A DNA stretch of 64,000 nucleotides. It comes from Haloterrigena alkaliphila. Lineage in GTDB: Archaea; Halobacteriota; Halobacteria; Halobacteriales; Natrialbaceae. Below, in pieces: positions 9,552-19,515 of the stretch. The stretch lies in contig NZ_CP084319.1 of the NCBI RefSeq assembly GCF_017352155.2, forward strand, positions 62,001-126,000. Direction: 5' to 3'. Positions within the stretch are counted from its first letter, which is position 1. Each line of letters starts with the position of its first letter. The position numbers were made by a program, and so were the translations under genes. The notes under the pieces were generated by a model that had not been told where the DNA came from, did not search any database, and worked only from the letters and a program-made list of their open reading frames with translations.

Positions 9552-9833
9552 TTGTCGTCATCTTCCGGTGCTGAGTCGCCATCGCCTGGAGAAAAGGGAC
9601 CAGCATCCGAGTACAGTGAAGTCAAACAGAAACCGTTCTATGCTCGGACCGAGACAGTACGGGCATTCGAGAACCAGATTCGGACGACGATCGGTCCGAA
9701 ACTCGCCGAGGCGTCGGTCATCGACGAGGAGACCCGTGAAATTCACGATGCTGTCCTTCGTCTCACTACCGAACAACTGGAACGAATTACCAAACTTGTA
9801 CTCGAGGAACGACGCCAGTCTGGAAACGAGTGA
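9552..9833 (+). CDS. Small conserved-looking protein, possibly N-terminally truncated
   Basis: A 93-residue frame starting at TTG. It is open upstream to a stop at 9504-9506 but contains no ATG or GTG there, so either TTG is used or the 5' end has been lost. The N-terminus is Ser/Pro-rich and disordered, and the C-terminal two-thirds (from KPFYARTETVRAF onwards) looks like a compact helical domain with regular hydrophobic spacing. It follows the SMC-related ATPase by 160 bases in the same direction and precedes an IS6 relic. The family is not recognised. Confidence 0.45.
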   Translation: MSSSSGAESPSPGEKGPASEYSEVKQKPFYARTETVRAFENQIRTTIGPKLAEASVIDEETREIHDAVLRLTTEQLERITKLVLEERRQSGNE

Positions 9834-10011
9834 GTCCATTGCGGCCGAAACTCAGCGTTTTCACCCACGATTTGATCACAACTCATAAATTGGAACTTAG
9901 AAGGACGACATAGGTGTTTTTACACCTCTCTGAGCTATGGGTTTAGAAACAGATATCGCAGTATCAACGTCAGAAACCGTATTATGATATACCCAACAGT
10001 ACCCATTCAAT

Positions 10012-10700
10012 GGCGCTGTTTCGTTAAGCGTGAAAAGTGAGGCGGTGTGATTTTTGGTGCTCTATGCTAAAAACCCACCGCTTCAGTCGGTGTATCGACT
10101 CGATCGATTTGAGTTTTGTGGAGCGAGAGCGGACACTGCGTCAGCTAATGGAGCCCGGTATTCGACTCTATCTTGCTGATCTCTCACTTTCGGACACTGT
10201 TCGAGAGTTAGAGAAGTTTGTTGTCGAACGCAGTTGCAAGGCAGTCCATGATTGGATCCACAAGTGGAATCTACGGCCGGCAGATGGCAAGAAGCCGAAT
10301 CACGTCGCGCCTGGAACAGTGATTCAACTCGACCAACATCGGTATTGACTGTACACTGCGGTCGATCTAGAAACGAATATAATCTTCCACATAAGGCTAT
10401 TTTTGACGATTACAACCACGTTGACAACGGTTTCTAGAGGAATTCACTGAGAAGCATGACCTCGACGATGCCGTCTTTCTCGTCGATGGCACAAAATATC
10501 TCCAGATGACACTCCGTCGACCTGGACTACGGTTTCGATACGAGAACATGGGAATTAGAACGCTGGTGAACGTATCTTTTACGAGATAAAACGACATACC
10601 TCTTCGCTCTCAAACTGTTTTAGCCACGCAGATCCGTCAACAGGTGAATCGTGACTCCAAGCCTTCGGCGTCTAGCACAATGCTACAAAATAAACACTAC
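10012..10700 (+). mobile_element. Decayed IS6-family insertion sequence, copy 1
   Basis: The left end GGCGCTGTTTCG begins at 10012 and is followed by GTGAAAAGTGAGGCGG. A transposase frame runs from about 10065. Residues match the second copy at 29.6-30.3 kb (SIDLSFVERERT, the region up to IQLDQHRY holding the first catalytic Asp). The frame is broken by TGA at 10346-10348, where the other copy has Trp. The remainder (second Asp in DAVFLVDGTKYLQ, then the final segment near 10650 to 10690) is spread over other frames. No intact right inverted repeat is visible. The element is dead. Confidence 0.8.
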
Positions 10701-10759
10701 TCTCATCGAAGAATCCGGAGAGACCGGAGAATTCACAGAATCCACAGCGCTCATCCCAA

Positions 10760-12706
10760 TTATTTTGGAACTACCATAATCACGATCCCGACGAGAATCA
10801 CCCCTATCTGAGCGAGATTGCCGACTACTGGCGTTGCTTTTGATGACAACCGAGAGCTGAATCCCTTCGAGTTGAGACCAATAGAGAGTATAGCCGTACC
10901 GATGACCACTGCTACCGCCGTTACGATGGTGTTCAGTGTGACATTTGGTGAAACCAGTTGAGGGTTATAAATGAATGCGAAGGGAAGGATAAATACAGGA
11001 ATTGCTATTTTCATCGCTTCGGCACAACTTTTCCAAAAGTCAGCATCAGCAATTCCACTGGCAATAACAATTCCTGGGGCAATTGGTGGAGTGATGGCAG
11101 CCAAAATCGCAAAGTAGAGCACGAAGAAGTGTGCTGGTAGTTCTGGGATACCGAACTCAATCAGGTTAGGCGCGATGAGTAGTGCAACGACGAGATATGA
11201 TGCACTTGTTGGCATACCCATCCCAAGGATGATACAGAGGACCATCGTCATGACTAGCAAAATAGGTAATACACCGCCAGATATGTCAATGAGAGCAAAC
11301 GCAAGAGTAGCAGGCAATCCGGTGGTGAACAACGTATCGACCATCAGTCCAATCGCCGCAACGACGACTGTAAGTGGGGCGAGCGACTCCATGCCATCTC
11401 GGATCCCGGTTCCGAACTGTGAAAGTGCTGATTGCGGAACTGCATTGAGTTCCGTTGTCGGGTCAAGGAGATTGCTTACAATCAGGAATACAAACCCAGT
11501 GAGAACCATTGTACCTGCAGCGAACATCCCTGCACGCATCACAGTCGTTCGAGCGACGCCTAATTGATAGAAGAGAACCCCAATTGGGATGAGGAATTGT
11601 AGAACCTCAAGAAGGCGATAACCAAATGCGTCCTGGCGGGGATGCTCTGTCTCCAGCCAATCCCGCATCTCGGGAATCTCTTCAATAACGCGGGATCGCG
11701 AGAGTAACTGGGTGTCTGTTTCTTGTTTGTTGATCTGGTAGACAGATATGGAGATTGTGAGGTAGAAGATCAATGCTGGGACAGCAGCGGCCACAAAAAT
11801 ATCCAGAAGGGGCCGGGCGAGGATGTCAGCCATAAGGAAGGCAGCGACACCCATCACTGGAGGCATAATCTGTCCACCCGAGGATGCGACAGCTTCTATT
11901 GCAGCAGCCTGTTCTTTCTTGATGCCCGTACTCTTCAGAACCGGGATCGTGAAGGATCCGGTGATTGTTGTGTTCGCCAAGGCGCTGCCATTGATCGATC
12001 CAATTAACAGACTGCTGACGACGGCCATCTGGCCGACGCCGGTTTTCACCCGACTTGAAAGCCAGAATGCGCCGCGGACAATCAGCCCGAAACCGCCGAA
12101 ACTACGGAGTAAGCCGGCTAGTAAAAGGAATGGTGCAACCATCGTTCCCATGATTTGAGTGAGGGACCCATAGATTCCTTGAAAGTCCAGCATTCCCACC
12201 TGAAGGCCACGTTCGATGCTTAGGCCACCGTGGTAGAGCCAAGATGGGAAGAGATACCCAAACTGACTGTAGAGAATGACTGCAATAATCATTCCTACAA
12301 ACGCTGTACCGTATGCGTCGTAGGTTAGGTAGAGAATGGTAGCGATAAACACAGCTGCAATGACATAATCGACCTGAGTACCGTATCCTACACGGACTGT
12401 CTGGAGCTCTTGGAAATTCGTAATCACATACACAGTGGTAATTATATTAGCTACTAGTGAGATAACCAGAGCTACAGTCCGACCAGTCTGTTCTTTCTGT
12501 CTAGCTTCGTGGGTATTTTCGATAGTATAAGCCGTAATTGCGCCCCCAAGCACGATAACACCGAATAGGGGCCTTGCAAGTCCCTGTTCAATTGTTTGCC
12601 AAGATACGAATGCCCAGAAGGCAATGGCAATTATATACTGAATTGCAGCAATCCGAGGTATCGATTGCAGGGATGCAAATTTTGCTGACTGTTTTGAGGA
12701 ACTCAT
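10760..12706 (-). CDS. TRAP transporter fused permease, TAXI type
   Basis: A 648-residue, very hydrophobic protein with some 17-19 predicted membrane spans: an N-terminal small-permease (DctQ-like) part of about 150 residues fused to a DctM-like large permease. The DctM part contains GSINGSALANTTITGSF and GMGMPTSASYLVV, segments typical of the Na+-coupled transport core. It works with the TAXI-type binding protein encoded 77 bases upstream in the same operon. TRAP systems import carboxylates (glutamate, C4-dicarboxylates, aromatic acids) using a sodium gradient. The coding DNA is clearly AT-richer than flanking chromosomal genes, suggesting acquisition together with its partner. Confidence 0.92.
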   Translation of the reverse strand: MSSSKQSAKFASLQSIPRIAAIQYIIAIAFWAFVSWQTIEQGLARPLFGVIVLGGAITAYTIENTHEARQKEQTGRTVALVISLVANIITTVYVITNFQELQTVRVGYGTQVDYVIAAVFIATILYLTYDAYGTAFVGMIIAVILYSQFGYLFPSWLYHGGLSIERGLQVGMLDFQGIYGSLTQIMGTMVAPFLLLAGLLRSFGGFGLIVRGAFWLSSRVKTGVGQMAVVSSLLIGSINGSALANTTITGSFTIPVLKSTGIKKEQAAAIEAVASSGGQIMPPVMGVAAFLMADILARPLLDIFVAAAVPALIFYLTISISVYQINKQETDTQLLSRSRVIEEIPEMRDWLETEHPRQDAFGYRLLEVLQFLIPIGVLFYQLGVARTTVMRAGMFAAGTMVLTGFVFLIVSNLLDPTTELNAVPQSALSQFGTGIRDGMESLAPLTVVVAAIGLMVDTLFTTGLPATLAFALIDISGGVLPILLVMTMVLCIILGMGMPTSASYLVVALLIAPNLIEFGIPELPAHFFVLYFAILAAITPPIAPGIVIASGIADADFWKSCAEAMKIAIPVFILPFAFIYNPQLVSPNVTLNTIVTAVAVVIGTAILSIGLNSKGFSSRLSSKATPVVGNLAQIGVILVGIVIMVVPK

Positions 12707-12783
12707 TATGTTATTACGGTTTAACCTCAGGCGGTATCATCTTATTTACTAATTTGGGATGTATACGATATGTAATTGAACAG

Positions 12784-13803
12784 TCACTGGGATCCAATTG
12801 ACCATTCGTCAAGAGAAATACCTCGGCTTTCGAGGTATGCCGCTGCACCAGGATGGATAGTAAAGTTGGGGAGGAAACCACTTACGAGGGCTTCGTCGGT
12901 TGCATCTAGAACACCACTGTAAGTTTCTTTGACTTGATCCCAGTTCTCAATCCAAGTCTCCGTCACATGTTCGACAAGATCCTCGGAAAGGTGGTTGCCA
13001 TAAATAATATTTGCAGTGTCGGTCCAAGCAGTAACTTCGTCTACATTTCCGAACGGTTCTGGTTGAATTGTTTCGATCGGTGGAGACGTGAGGCCAGAGA
13101 CCTGTTCCCGTTGTTCGTCAGTCATCTTGACAGCTTTCAGGTCAACTCGATTCATCAGTTCTTGCATACCACCGGATGCGGAAGTACCGCGGAGTGTGGT
13201 ATAACCACCACAGGCCTCAATACGGCCGTTTTCCAGCGCGGATCCAAATTCATTTAGTGGAATCTCACGATGCTCGTAGTCGCCTTGAATACCGAGCTCT
13301 TCGAACACGGTCATCGTCAATTGATAGAGCGCGGAACCAGTTCCGAAGGTTGTGATTGTTCGGCCCGTGAGGTCATCGTACGTTTCGATGTCACTGTCAG
13401 CAGTGGTCAGCATGAAACACTCTGCACCAGTAACGGAGAAACCGGTCCAAAGTGGATTACTTGGGGGTTGTTCCGCAAAGGGGCCCGTCTCCTGGAGGGC
13501 ATCATAATGAAGGTTATTCGAAATAATGGCCAGATCGTATTCATTCCCAAGCGATCGGGCATTGGCTACCTGTCCGCCCGAGGATTGGGCGGAGAGATTG
13601 ACTTGGTCGCTGTGCTCTCGAATAACGCTCTGGAGGGCCTGCCCTATCGAGAACGTTGAAGAACCCTGTTCACTTGTCCCCATCACCCAGTTCTCGGATC
13701 CCCCGCCGCCAGAACTGCAACCAGCGATGGAAGCGATACCAGCTGCACCTACTGTTCGAAGAGCGTTACGACGACTCACTAGTGAATAGTTATCGCGGTT
13801 CAT
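12784..13803 (-). CDS. TAXI-family TRAP transporter solute-binding lipoprotein
   Basis: A 339-residue extracytoplasmic binding protein. The start at 13803 gives a twin-arginine signal (SRRNALRTVGAAG) ending in a lipobox-like ASIAGC, followed by a Ser/Gly-rich linker. This is the standard arrangement for haloarchaeal Tat-exported lipoproteins; the upstream in-frame ATG at 13863 would bury it. The body contains TAXI hallmarks such as QGSSTFSIGQALQ near residue 45 and GTGSALYQLT near 165. It delivers substrate to the fused permease encoded downstream. The ligand is unknown. Base composition is lower in GC than its surroundings. Confidence 0.9.
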   Translation of the reverse strand: MNRDNYSLVSRRNALRTVGAAGIASIAGCSSGGGGSENWVMGTSEQGSSTFSIGQALQSVIREHSDQVNLSAQSSGGQVANARSLGNEYDLAIISNNLHYDALQETGPFAEQPPSNPLWTGFSVTGAECFMLTTADSDIETYDDLTGRTITTFGTGSALYQLTMTVFEELGIQGDYEHREIPLNEFGSALENGRIEACGGYTTLRGTSASGGMQELMNRVDLKAVKMTDEQREQVSGLTSPPIETIQPEPFGNVDEVTAWTDTANIIYGNHLSEDLVEHVTETWIENWDQVKETYSGVLDATDEALVSGFLPNFTIHPGAAAYLESRGISLDEWSIGSQ

Positions 13804-15122
13804 TGTATGCTCTACTGCTACTGTGATGATGTACCACAATAAATATTGTGATCGGTTGAACATGGTGTCTAATGACGGTATTCAGCCAGACATTTGCTGT
13901 TACATAGGTAACAACGATAGCGTTCTGAACGAGATCTCCGATAGCCTCAGTATCAAACCTGGCCCTCTAGAGGTTTCCTCGCAGCGTTCGCTGATTCCTA
14001 GTGACTATCGATTGATTTCAGGTTTAGAAACTGACACCATTAGGTAGAAGATGGTCGCGATGAACGCGGCTCGAAGACATGATCGGTCGTCTTGATAGAT
14101 CTAACGCGCACTTTTTGGAGTTTTTGGAAGCTGGAGACTACTTACACGGTCGTTCCGACACCGTAGACCAGCGTGACAGTGAACGCTGCTGCCCGATACG
14201 GCTGGTCAGCCTCGAGATTCTTACCGGTGACCTCGAACGAGACGTCACAACTGGACAGCAGACTGCCCAACAGAGTCTGCGCGATGCTCTCGGTCAAATG
14301 TAGCAAGCGGTGATCCCCTGATACGCACGCAAACGCGCGCGTACAAAATCAGTGCGCGGGTACCGTGAGGTGGAACTTCAACATCTTCTTCATTCACCAT
14401 TTCCCTGCAGTTCGTAGGCCCGCACTTCATACATTTCCATAGTGACAGTCGTCCTTGACTGCTCACCAACCATCTAGCCGTTTGCCAGCGTCCAGTACTT
14501 ACAGAAAATCCACAACCCCGGAGATGCACAGGGATCTCGATGAGGAACTGGCTCGTGAGGTTATCCTCTTCGTTGTCGAGTAATACCTGTCACGTATGGG
14601 TTTTCTAGTGGTGAATCCCCGAGGGGTACTTGACTCCCGTAACTCGAGGACCCCCTCGTCAGACCAGTAGGCCGGTGAATCTCCACGATTTGGATTCGAA
14701 CGTTCAAATCGGCACAAAGCTTGATGCTCAAGACAGTGATCCTCTTTCCAAGAAATGTAACGGAGTCCAACATATCCTAGTCGATTTTTACGAGGGGTAA
14801 ATCAATACGATGGTACGTTACTGAGTCCCAATTGGGTGAATTCCGACACCTTAACATCGTTATCATACAGCAATGCAAACTCTATACCAGATGAAGCGTA
14901 ACTGTATTACAGATGTATGTGTGTAAATGACTTCGAATCCGCTCGCTAGCTCTCCATGAGCGTTTTACCCATGGTGAATACTATTCAGGGATATCTGGTC
15001 GATGGGATTACCAGACTCTATTGAGAGCCGATGCGGATGTCGAGTCGGTACCGAGAAAGTCACCGGTCTCCTCAGCTTCTGGCCCCTCTCCGCACAGCGT
15101 GGTGACAGTGAGGGTACGAGCG
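13804..15122. other. Gene-poor, AT-richer stretch
   Basis: About 1.3 kb between the TAXI operon and the MATE gene. Only short, compositionally odd frames exist. One on the minus strand (14245-14529) contains CxxC and PHGTRALIL-like pieces reminiscent of small haloarchaeal zinc proteins, but its other parts look frameshifted, so it is at best a relic. No RNA gene or repeat was recognised. It reads as degenerating inserted DNA. Confidence 0.4.
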
Positions 15123-16619
15123 ATGGTAAATGCCCCAAACGACGTACCGAAAGTCGGCGACAACAGTGATACCAAAACCAAAATAATCAACTGGACTCCT
15201 CGTGAGCACACTGTAGTGACGGAAAGAGAGACTTGGCTTCGAATGCTCGGACAGCAGTGGCGACGCGTCTTCGCTCTTGCATCTCCGGTGATGGCCGAGC
15301 AGGTTCTCAGGACGTTGATGCGGACGACAGATATCGTCATCGCCGGATTCTTTTCTCCCGCAGCCATCTCCGCGGTCGGTCTTGCCGACCTATACGCGCG
15401 GATTTCGCTTCAGATCGGACTCGGAATCGGCGATAGTGCAATCGTCCTCTCGAGTCAGGACACAGGCAGCGACGCGACGACCAACCGTGACGAAGCGATC
15501 ACCCAGGCGCTGCTCCTCGGCACCGTCTTCGGGCTGCCGCTCTCATTATTCGGCCTCGCGTTCAGCGCAGAGGCAATCGCTGTGATGGGTTCCGAGGCTG
15601 ACGTGGTCCGGATTGGCGCGGCGTACCTCACGATTATCATGGCCGCTGCACCCGCGTCGATCGTGACGCTGATCGGTGCGCGCGCGATACAAGGAACGGG
15701 GGATACGTATACGGCAATGCTCGTCAACGCGTTCGCGAACGTCCTCAACATCATCGGATCGATGACACTGGCGTTCGGCGTCGGCCCAGCACCCGAATTG
15801 TCGATCGTCGGCGTCGCCGTCGCAAGCGCGGTGTCCGATATCGTCGCCGCGACGCTCTTTCTCGGCATCATCTATCGCCCGCAGAGTCCGTTCACGTTTG
15901 TGGCACCCACCCAGATGGTCTTGACAAAACAACTCCTTGTGCTCGCCTGCCCGCGTATCGCGGAGGGTTGTTCGGAGATTGCCGCCCAGTTCCCGTTCAA
16001 TGCGATCCTACTCGTCTTCGGTACAGAGGTGAACGCGGCCTACCACATAGGCCAACGACTGTACCAGCAGGTTGCTGCCCCACTGTCACGGGGGTACAGC
16101 GTCGCTGCGAACGTTCTCGTCGGCCAGGCTCTCGGCCGTGACGACCCCGTCCAAGCTTATGCCGATGGTCTGACGACGACGCTTTTGGCCGTCGGAACTA
16201 TTGGCCTCGTCGGAATCGGACTCTACTTCGGTGCCGAGGGGTTCGTGGGGGTGTTCTCGACCGACACCGGCACGTTCGACTACGCCGTCCAGTTTACTCG
16301 AATATACGCCATCACGGCCTTCCTCATCGCGGCCGCGGTCGTCATGGCCGGGTCGCTGCGAGGCGGCAGCGATACCGTGACGCCGTTTCTCTCACGGCTG
16401 ACCGGGACCAGCGTCTTTTTACTCGGCATCTCATACATTGGCGGCATCAGACTCGGATACGGTGTCACCGCTGTTTACGCGGCAATCGTGGCGGATTACA
16501 TCTGTCGGACGTGTCTCGTCGGCATCGTGTTCTACCGGCGACAGTGGGTTGGCCGCGCGCGATCGTTCATGGTCGAACGCGGCAGCATCTCGGGTGAGAC
16601 GGTGTGCGAGGAGGAGTAA
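15123..16619 (+). CDS. MATE-family efflux transporter
   Basis: A 498-residue integral membrane protein with about 12 spans and two repeated MatE domains. The first begins at ALASPVMAEQVLRTLMRTTD (about residue 55) with the GARAIQGTGDTYTAM segment following. The second begins near residue 255, with the paired ANVLVGQALGRDD and AGSLRGGSD loops typical of the family. It exports cationic or polyaromatic compounds by Na+ or H+ antiport. Start 15123 is chosen over 15021 because the extra 34 residues would be low-complexity. It is followed at 12 bases by a convergent CoA-transferase gene. Confidence 0.9.
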   Translation: MVNAPNDVPKVGDNSDTKTKIINWTPREHTVVTERETWLRMLGQQWRRVFALASPVMAEQVLRTLMRTTDIVIAGFFSPAAISAVGLADLYARISLQIGLGIGDSAIVLSSQDTGSDATTNRDEAITQALLLGTVFGLPLSLFGLAFSAEAIAVMGSEADVVRIGAAYLTIIMAAAPASIVTLIGARAIQGTGDTYTAMLVNAFANVLNIIGSMTLAFGVGPAPELSIVGVAVASAVSDIVAATLFLGIIYRPQSPFTFVAPTQMVLTKQLLVLACPRIAEGCSEIAAQFPFNAILLVFGTEVNAAYHIGQRLYQQVAAPLSRGYSVAANVLVGQALGRDDPVQAYADGLTTTLLAVGTIGLVGIGLYFGAEGFVGVFSTDTGTFDYAVQFTRIYAITAFLIAAAVVMAGSLRGGSDTVTPFLSRLTGTSVFLLGISYIGGIRLGYGVTAVYAAIVADYICRTCLVGIVFYRRQWVGRARSFMVERGSISGETVCEEE

Positions 16620-16631
16620 CTGGGATCGATC

Positions 16632-17810
16632 TTACTCTCCCTGTACAATTCCGTCGTCGAGCAAGCGGTCGATCTCCTCGTCGTTGTACGCGAACTCCGC
16701 CAACACCTCGCGGGTGTGTTCGCCTAGGTCTGGCGAGACCGACATCACCTCTCCCGGCGTCTCCGAGAGCTTGACGGGCGTTGTCGCGGCGATCACTTCG
16801 TCGCCGTCGCCGTCCTCGATCAGACGAAGGGTGCCTCGCTCGTGGAGGTGCTCGTCCATTGCGGCCTGGGCCACCGTCTGGAGCTCTGCGGCCGGCACAC
16901 CCGCCTCAAGTAACTGCTCCAGCAGCGTCGCGCGGTCTTGGGAGGCGAACTCTTCCTCGATCGCTTCGAAGAGGACCTCGCGATTCTCGAGTCGCTTCTC
17001 GTTTGTCTCAAATCGCGAGTCGTCGATCCAGTCGGGTCGGTCGATGGCGTTCGCGAACCGCTCCCACAGCGGCTGAGCCGGCGTGGCCAAGTAGATCGGG
17101 TCGGTGGCTGTCTCGAACACGCCTGAGGGCGCGTACTGCTCCCAAGAGTGACCACGCCGACTTGGGACGTCACCGTGCATGCTGTACTGGGTGTACCAGT
17201 CGCTCATGTACGTAGCTGCGGTGTCGAAGAGGGTCGCTTCGACTTTCTGGCCCTGACCGGTCTGGTTCGCGTGCCACAGCGCCATGACGATGGCAAAGGC
17301 GGCGTAGGTACCGGTCCCGGAATCAATCGTCGGGGGGCCGATACGTGAGGGCTTCCGGTCGGGTTCCCCTGTCGTCCACATCATCCCCGAGGCAGCTTGC
17401 GCCAGTGGATCGATTCCTGGTCGGTCGCGGTAGGGGCCCTCCTCTCCGTAGCCGGTGACCGAACAGTAGACTAGTTGAGGGTTGATCTCAGCGAGAGTCT
17501 CGTAGTCGGCACCGAGGTCAGCCATCTTCCCTGGCCGGTTATTGTGGATGAGGACGTCAGCATCCTCGACGAGGCGGTGGAGGACCTCAGTCCCCTCCTC
17601 GCTCTTGAGATCTAACACGATCGAGCGCTTGTTTCGACTGACGTTCGGAAATGCCGCGCCGCCAGAGAGTTTCCGTTCGGTCGCACCGCCCGGCGGTTCT
17701 ACGGAGACAACATCGGCGCCAAAATCGGCGAGCAGTGTCGCTGCCATCGGGCCGGCGATCCCCTGCGAGAGGTCAAGTACAGTCGTCGCTGTCAGTGGTG
17801 TCTGACCCAT
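16632..17810 (-). CDS. CaiB/BaiF-type CoA-transferase, paralogue 1
   Basis: A 392-residue family III CoA-transferase. The family's N-terminal signature LDLSQGIAGPMAATLLADFGADV is near residue 13, followed by EPPGG, RNKRSIVLDLKSEEG, and the central GYGEEGPY(R)DRPGID loop; the catalytic Asp is expected near residue 165 in this fold (in PTIDSGTGTYAA). These enzymes move CoA between carboxylic acids, as in formate/oxalate, carnitine, succinate/benzylsuccinate or mesaconate metabolism. Two more paralogues lie at 17.9-19.1 and 22.4-23.5 kb. Part of the DNA is nearly identical to paralogue 2. The acid substrate is unknown. Confidence 0.92.
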   Translation of the reverse strand: MGQTPLTATTVLDLSQGIAGPMAATLLADFGADVVSVEPPGGATERKLSGGAAFPNVSRNKRSIVLDLKSEEGTEVLHRLVEDADVLIHNNRPGKMADLGADYETLAEINPQLVYCSVTGYGEEGPYRDRPGIDPLAQAASGMMWTTGEPDRKPSRIGPPTIDSGTGTYAAFAIVMALWHANQTGQGQKVEATLFDTAATYMSDWYTQYSMHGDVPSRRGHSWEQYAPSGVFETATDPIYLATPAQPLWERFANAIDRPDWIDDSRFETNEKRLENREVLFEAIEEEFASQDRATLLEQLLEAGVPAAELQTVAQAAMDEHLHERGTLRLIEDGDGDEVIAATTPVKLSETPGEVMSVSPDLGEHTREVLAEFAYNDEEIDRLLDDGIVQGE

Positions 17811-17892
17811 ACCGTCGCTTTCATCCTAGCTGTCAAAATTGTTTGGGTGTGTTCCGTCAGTGATTTAATTTCTCGCGAGCCGTCAGCTATCC

Positions 17893-19086
17893 CTACTCGC
17901 CCCCGCGTTTCCCATCACGGATGACCTCCTGCTCGAGGAGCGTGTCGATTGTCTCGTCGTCAAAGCCGTACTCGAGCAGAATGTCTGCCGAATCCTCGCC
18001 GAGTGCTGGCGGGCCCCGCTCGATGGTACCCGGCGTCTCCGAGAGGACGACGGGCGTAGCGGTGGCGGTCACCTCCTCCCCGTCGACGTCCTCGATTTGC
18101 GTGAGCGTCCCACGTTGCTGTAGGTGTTCGTCTCTGGCGGCTTCGGCCACTGTCTGGAGTTCTGCTGCCGGCACCCCCTCCTCGAGAAGCGTGTCGATTA
18201 GTTCGTCGCGAGTGTAGTCGTGAAACTCCGACTCGAGTGCAGCGATTAGTTCGCTTCGGTTTTTTAACCGATCTTCGGTCGTCTCGAATCGTGGATCGTC
18301 GATCCAGTCTGGGCGGTCAACGGCGTGACAAACGCGCTCCCAGAGGTGTTGGAAAGGCGTTGATAGGTAGATCGGGTCGGTTCCAGTCTCGAAGATGCCA
18401 GAAGGGGCGTATAATTCCCAAGAGTGCCCCTGACGCTGGGGTTGCTCGCCGGTTTTGTCGTACTGGGTGTACCAGTGACCCATGAATACGGCCGCAGTAT
18501 CGAACAGCGAGGCTTCGATTTTCTGGCCTTCTCCAGTCTGACGCACATGTCGGAGTGCGGGCCAGATAGCGAAGGCAGCATAAATTCCGGTTCCGATGTC
18601 GATCGTCGACGCACCGATACGCGAAGGCTTCCGATCGGGTTCGCCAGTCACCCACATTAGTCCGGACATTGCCTGTGCGAGCGGATCGAACCCCGGTCGG
18701 TTGCGGTAGGGGCCCTCCTCGCCGTAGCCAGTGATCGAACAGTAGACTAGTTGGGGGTTGATCTCAGCGAGAGTCTCGTAGTCGGCACCGAGGTCAGCCA
18801 TCTTCCCCGGCCGGTTGTTATGGACGAGAACGTCGGCATCCTCGACGAGGCGGTGGAGGACATCGGTTCCCTCGGCAGTCTTGAGGTCCAACACGAGAGA
18901 CCGTTTGTTCCGGCCGAAGTTCGGCATCGTTGACCCGCCGCCGTATTCCCGTTCAGAACCGCCGCCCGGTGGTTCGATCGAAACAACGTCCGCGCCGAAA
19001 TCTGCCAGCAAACTTGTTGCACACGGGCCCGCAACGGCCTGTGTCAGATCGATAACTGTAATGTCCCCTAAAGGGTTCTCGGACAT
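17893..19086 (-). CDS. CaiB/BaiF-type CoA-transferase, paralogue 2
   Basis: A 397-residue family III CoA-transferase, co-directional with paralogue 1 and 82 bases upstream of it, so probably the first gene of a two-gene operon. It carries IDLTQAVAGPCATSLLADFG at the N-terminus, the RNKRSLVLDLKTAEG segment, GYGEEGPYRNRPGFD and STIDIGTGIYAA. The start at 19086 (MSENPLGD) is preferred to 19113, which adds nine hydrophobic residues. A candidate operator dyad lies 70 bases upstream. It may use a related acid, or form a heteromer with paralogue 1, as known for some family III enzymes such as benzylsuccinate CoA-transferase (inference). Confidence 0.92.
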   Translation of the reverse strand: MSENPLGDITVIDLTQAVAGPCATSLLADFGADVVSIEPPGGGSEREYGGGSTMPNFGRNKRSLVLDLKTAEGTDVLHRLVEDADVLVHNNRPGKMADLGADYETLAEINPQLVYCSITGYGEEGPYRNRPGFDPLAQAMSGLMWVTGEPDRKPSRIGASTIDIGTGIYAAFAIWPALRHVRQTGEGQKIEASLFDTAAVFMGHWYTQYDKTGEQPQRQGHSWELYAPSGIFETGTDPIYLSTPFQHLWERVCHAVDRPDWIDDPRFETTEDRLKNRSELIAALESEFHDYTRDELIDTLLEEGVPAAELQTVAEAARDEHLQQRGTLTQIEDVDGEEVTATATPVVLSETPGTIERGPPALGEDSADILLEYGFDDETIDTLLEQEVIRDGKRGGE

Positions 19087-19515
19087 GGCACGATATAGCT
19101 GATAGATCAACAAAACAGTTTGGATCAGTTGACCACATCGGGTGGCAGTAGATCATCACGATCGTGAGCAGCTCTCGACGCCGTGAAACGCGTCTATAAG
19201 CATGATACTGCTAACGGCTTGGTATTCTACTCTCAGGAGCGGGTTCAATCAGGGTAGTCATCTCGGTTGTGTACTGAGCACCGGGGCAATCAGACGCCGA
19301 TACGTTAGGTCCGGATGAGACAACGAAGGACCGCCTATCGAAACTCAAGCGTCGGAAATATATGAGAATCAATCGTCGTGCCGACCCCACCATTGGGAGA
19401 GCGCGATCAGTTCCAGCCCATATGAGTATCCAACCTAACAATCGGCTAACCCACAAAAGATCACAATCTGATAGTCCCCACAACAATTAATAGACAGAGC
19501 ATTCTCGAGTGTGAT
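19087..19515. other. Divergent intergenic region
   Basis: About 430 bases between CoA-transferase paralogue 2 and the esterase gene. No gene is seen. It should contain both promoters and includes the short dyad at 19156-19167. Confidence 0.5.
19156..19167. promoter_or_regulatory. Short perfect dyad upstream of CoA-transferase
   Basis: TCACGATCGTGA is a 12-base perfect palindrome, 70 bases upstream of the paralogue 2 start. It shares its half-site with the 18-base palindrome at 3446-3463, though the centre spacing differs by two bases. It may be a regulator site, but a 12-base dyad can also arise by chance. Confidence 0.3.

Noticed and set aside
14245-14529. Small zinc-finger-like protein on the minus strand
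   Set aside because: One CxxC and a few suggestive residues are present, but the remainder looks frameshifted and there is no promoter or neighbour support.
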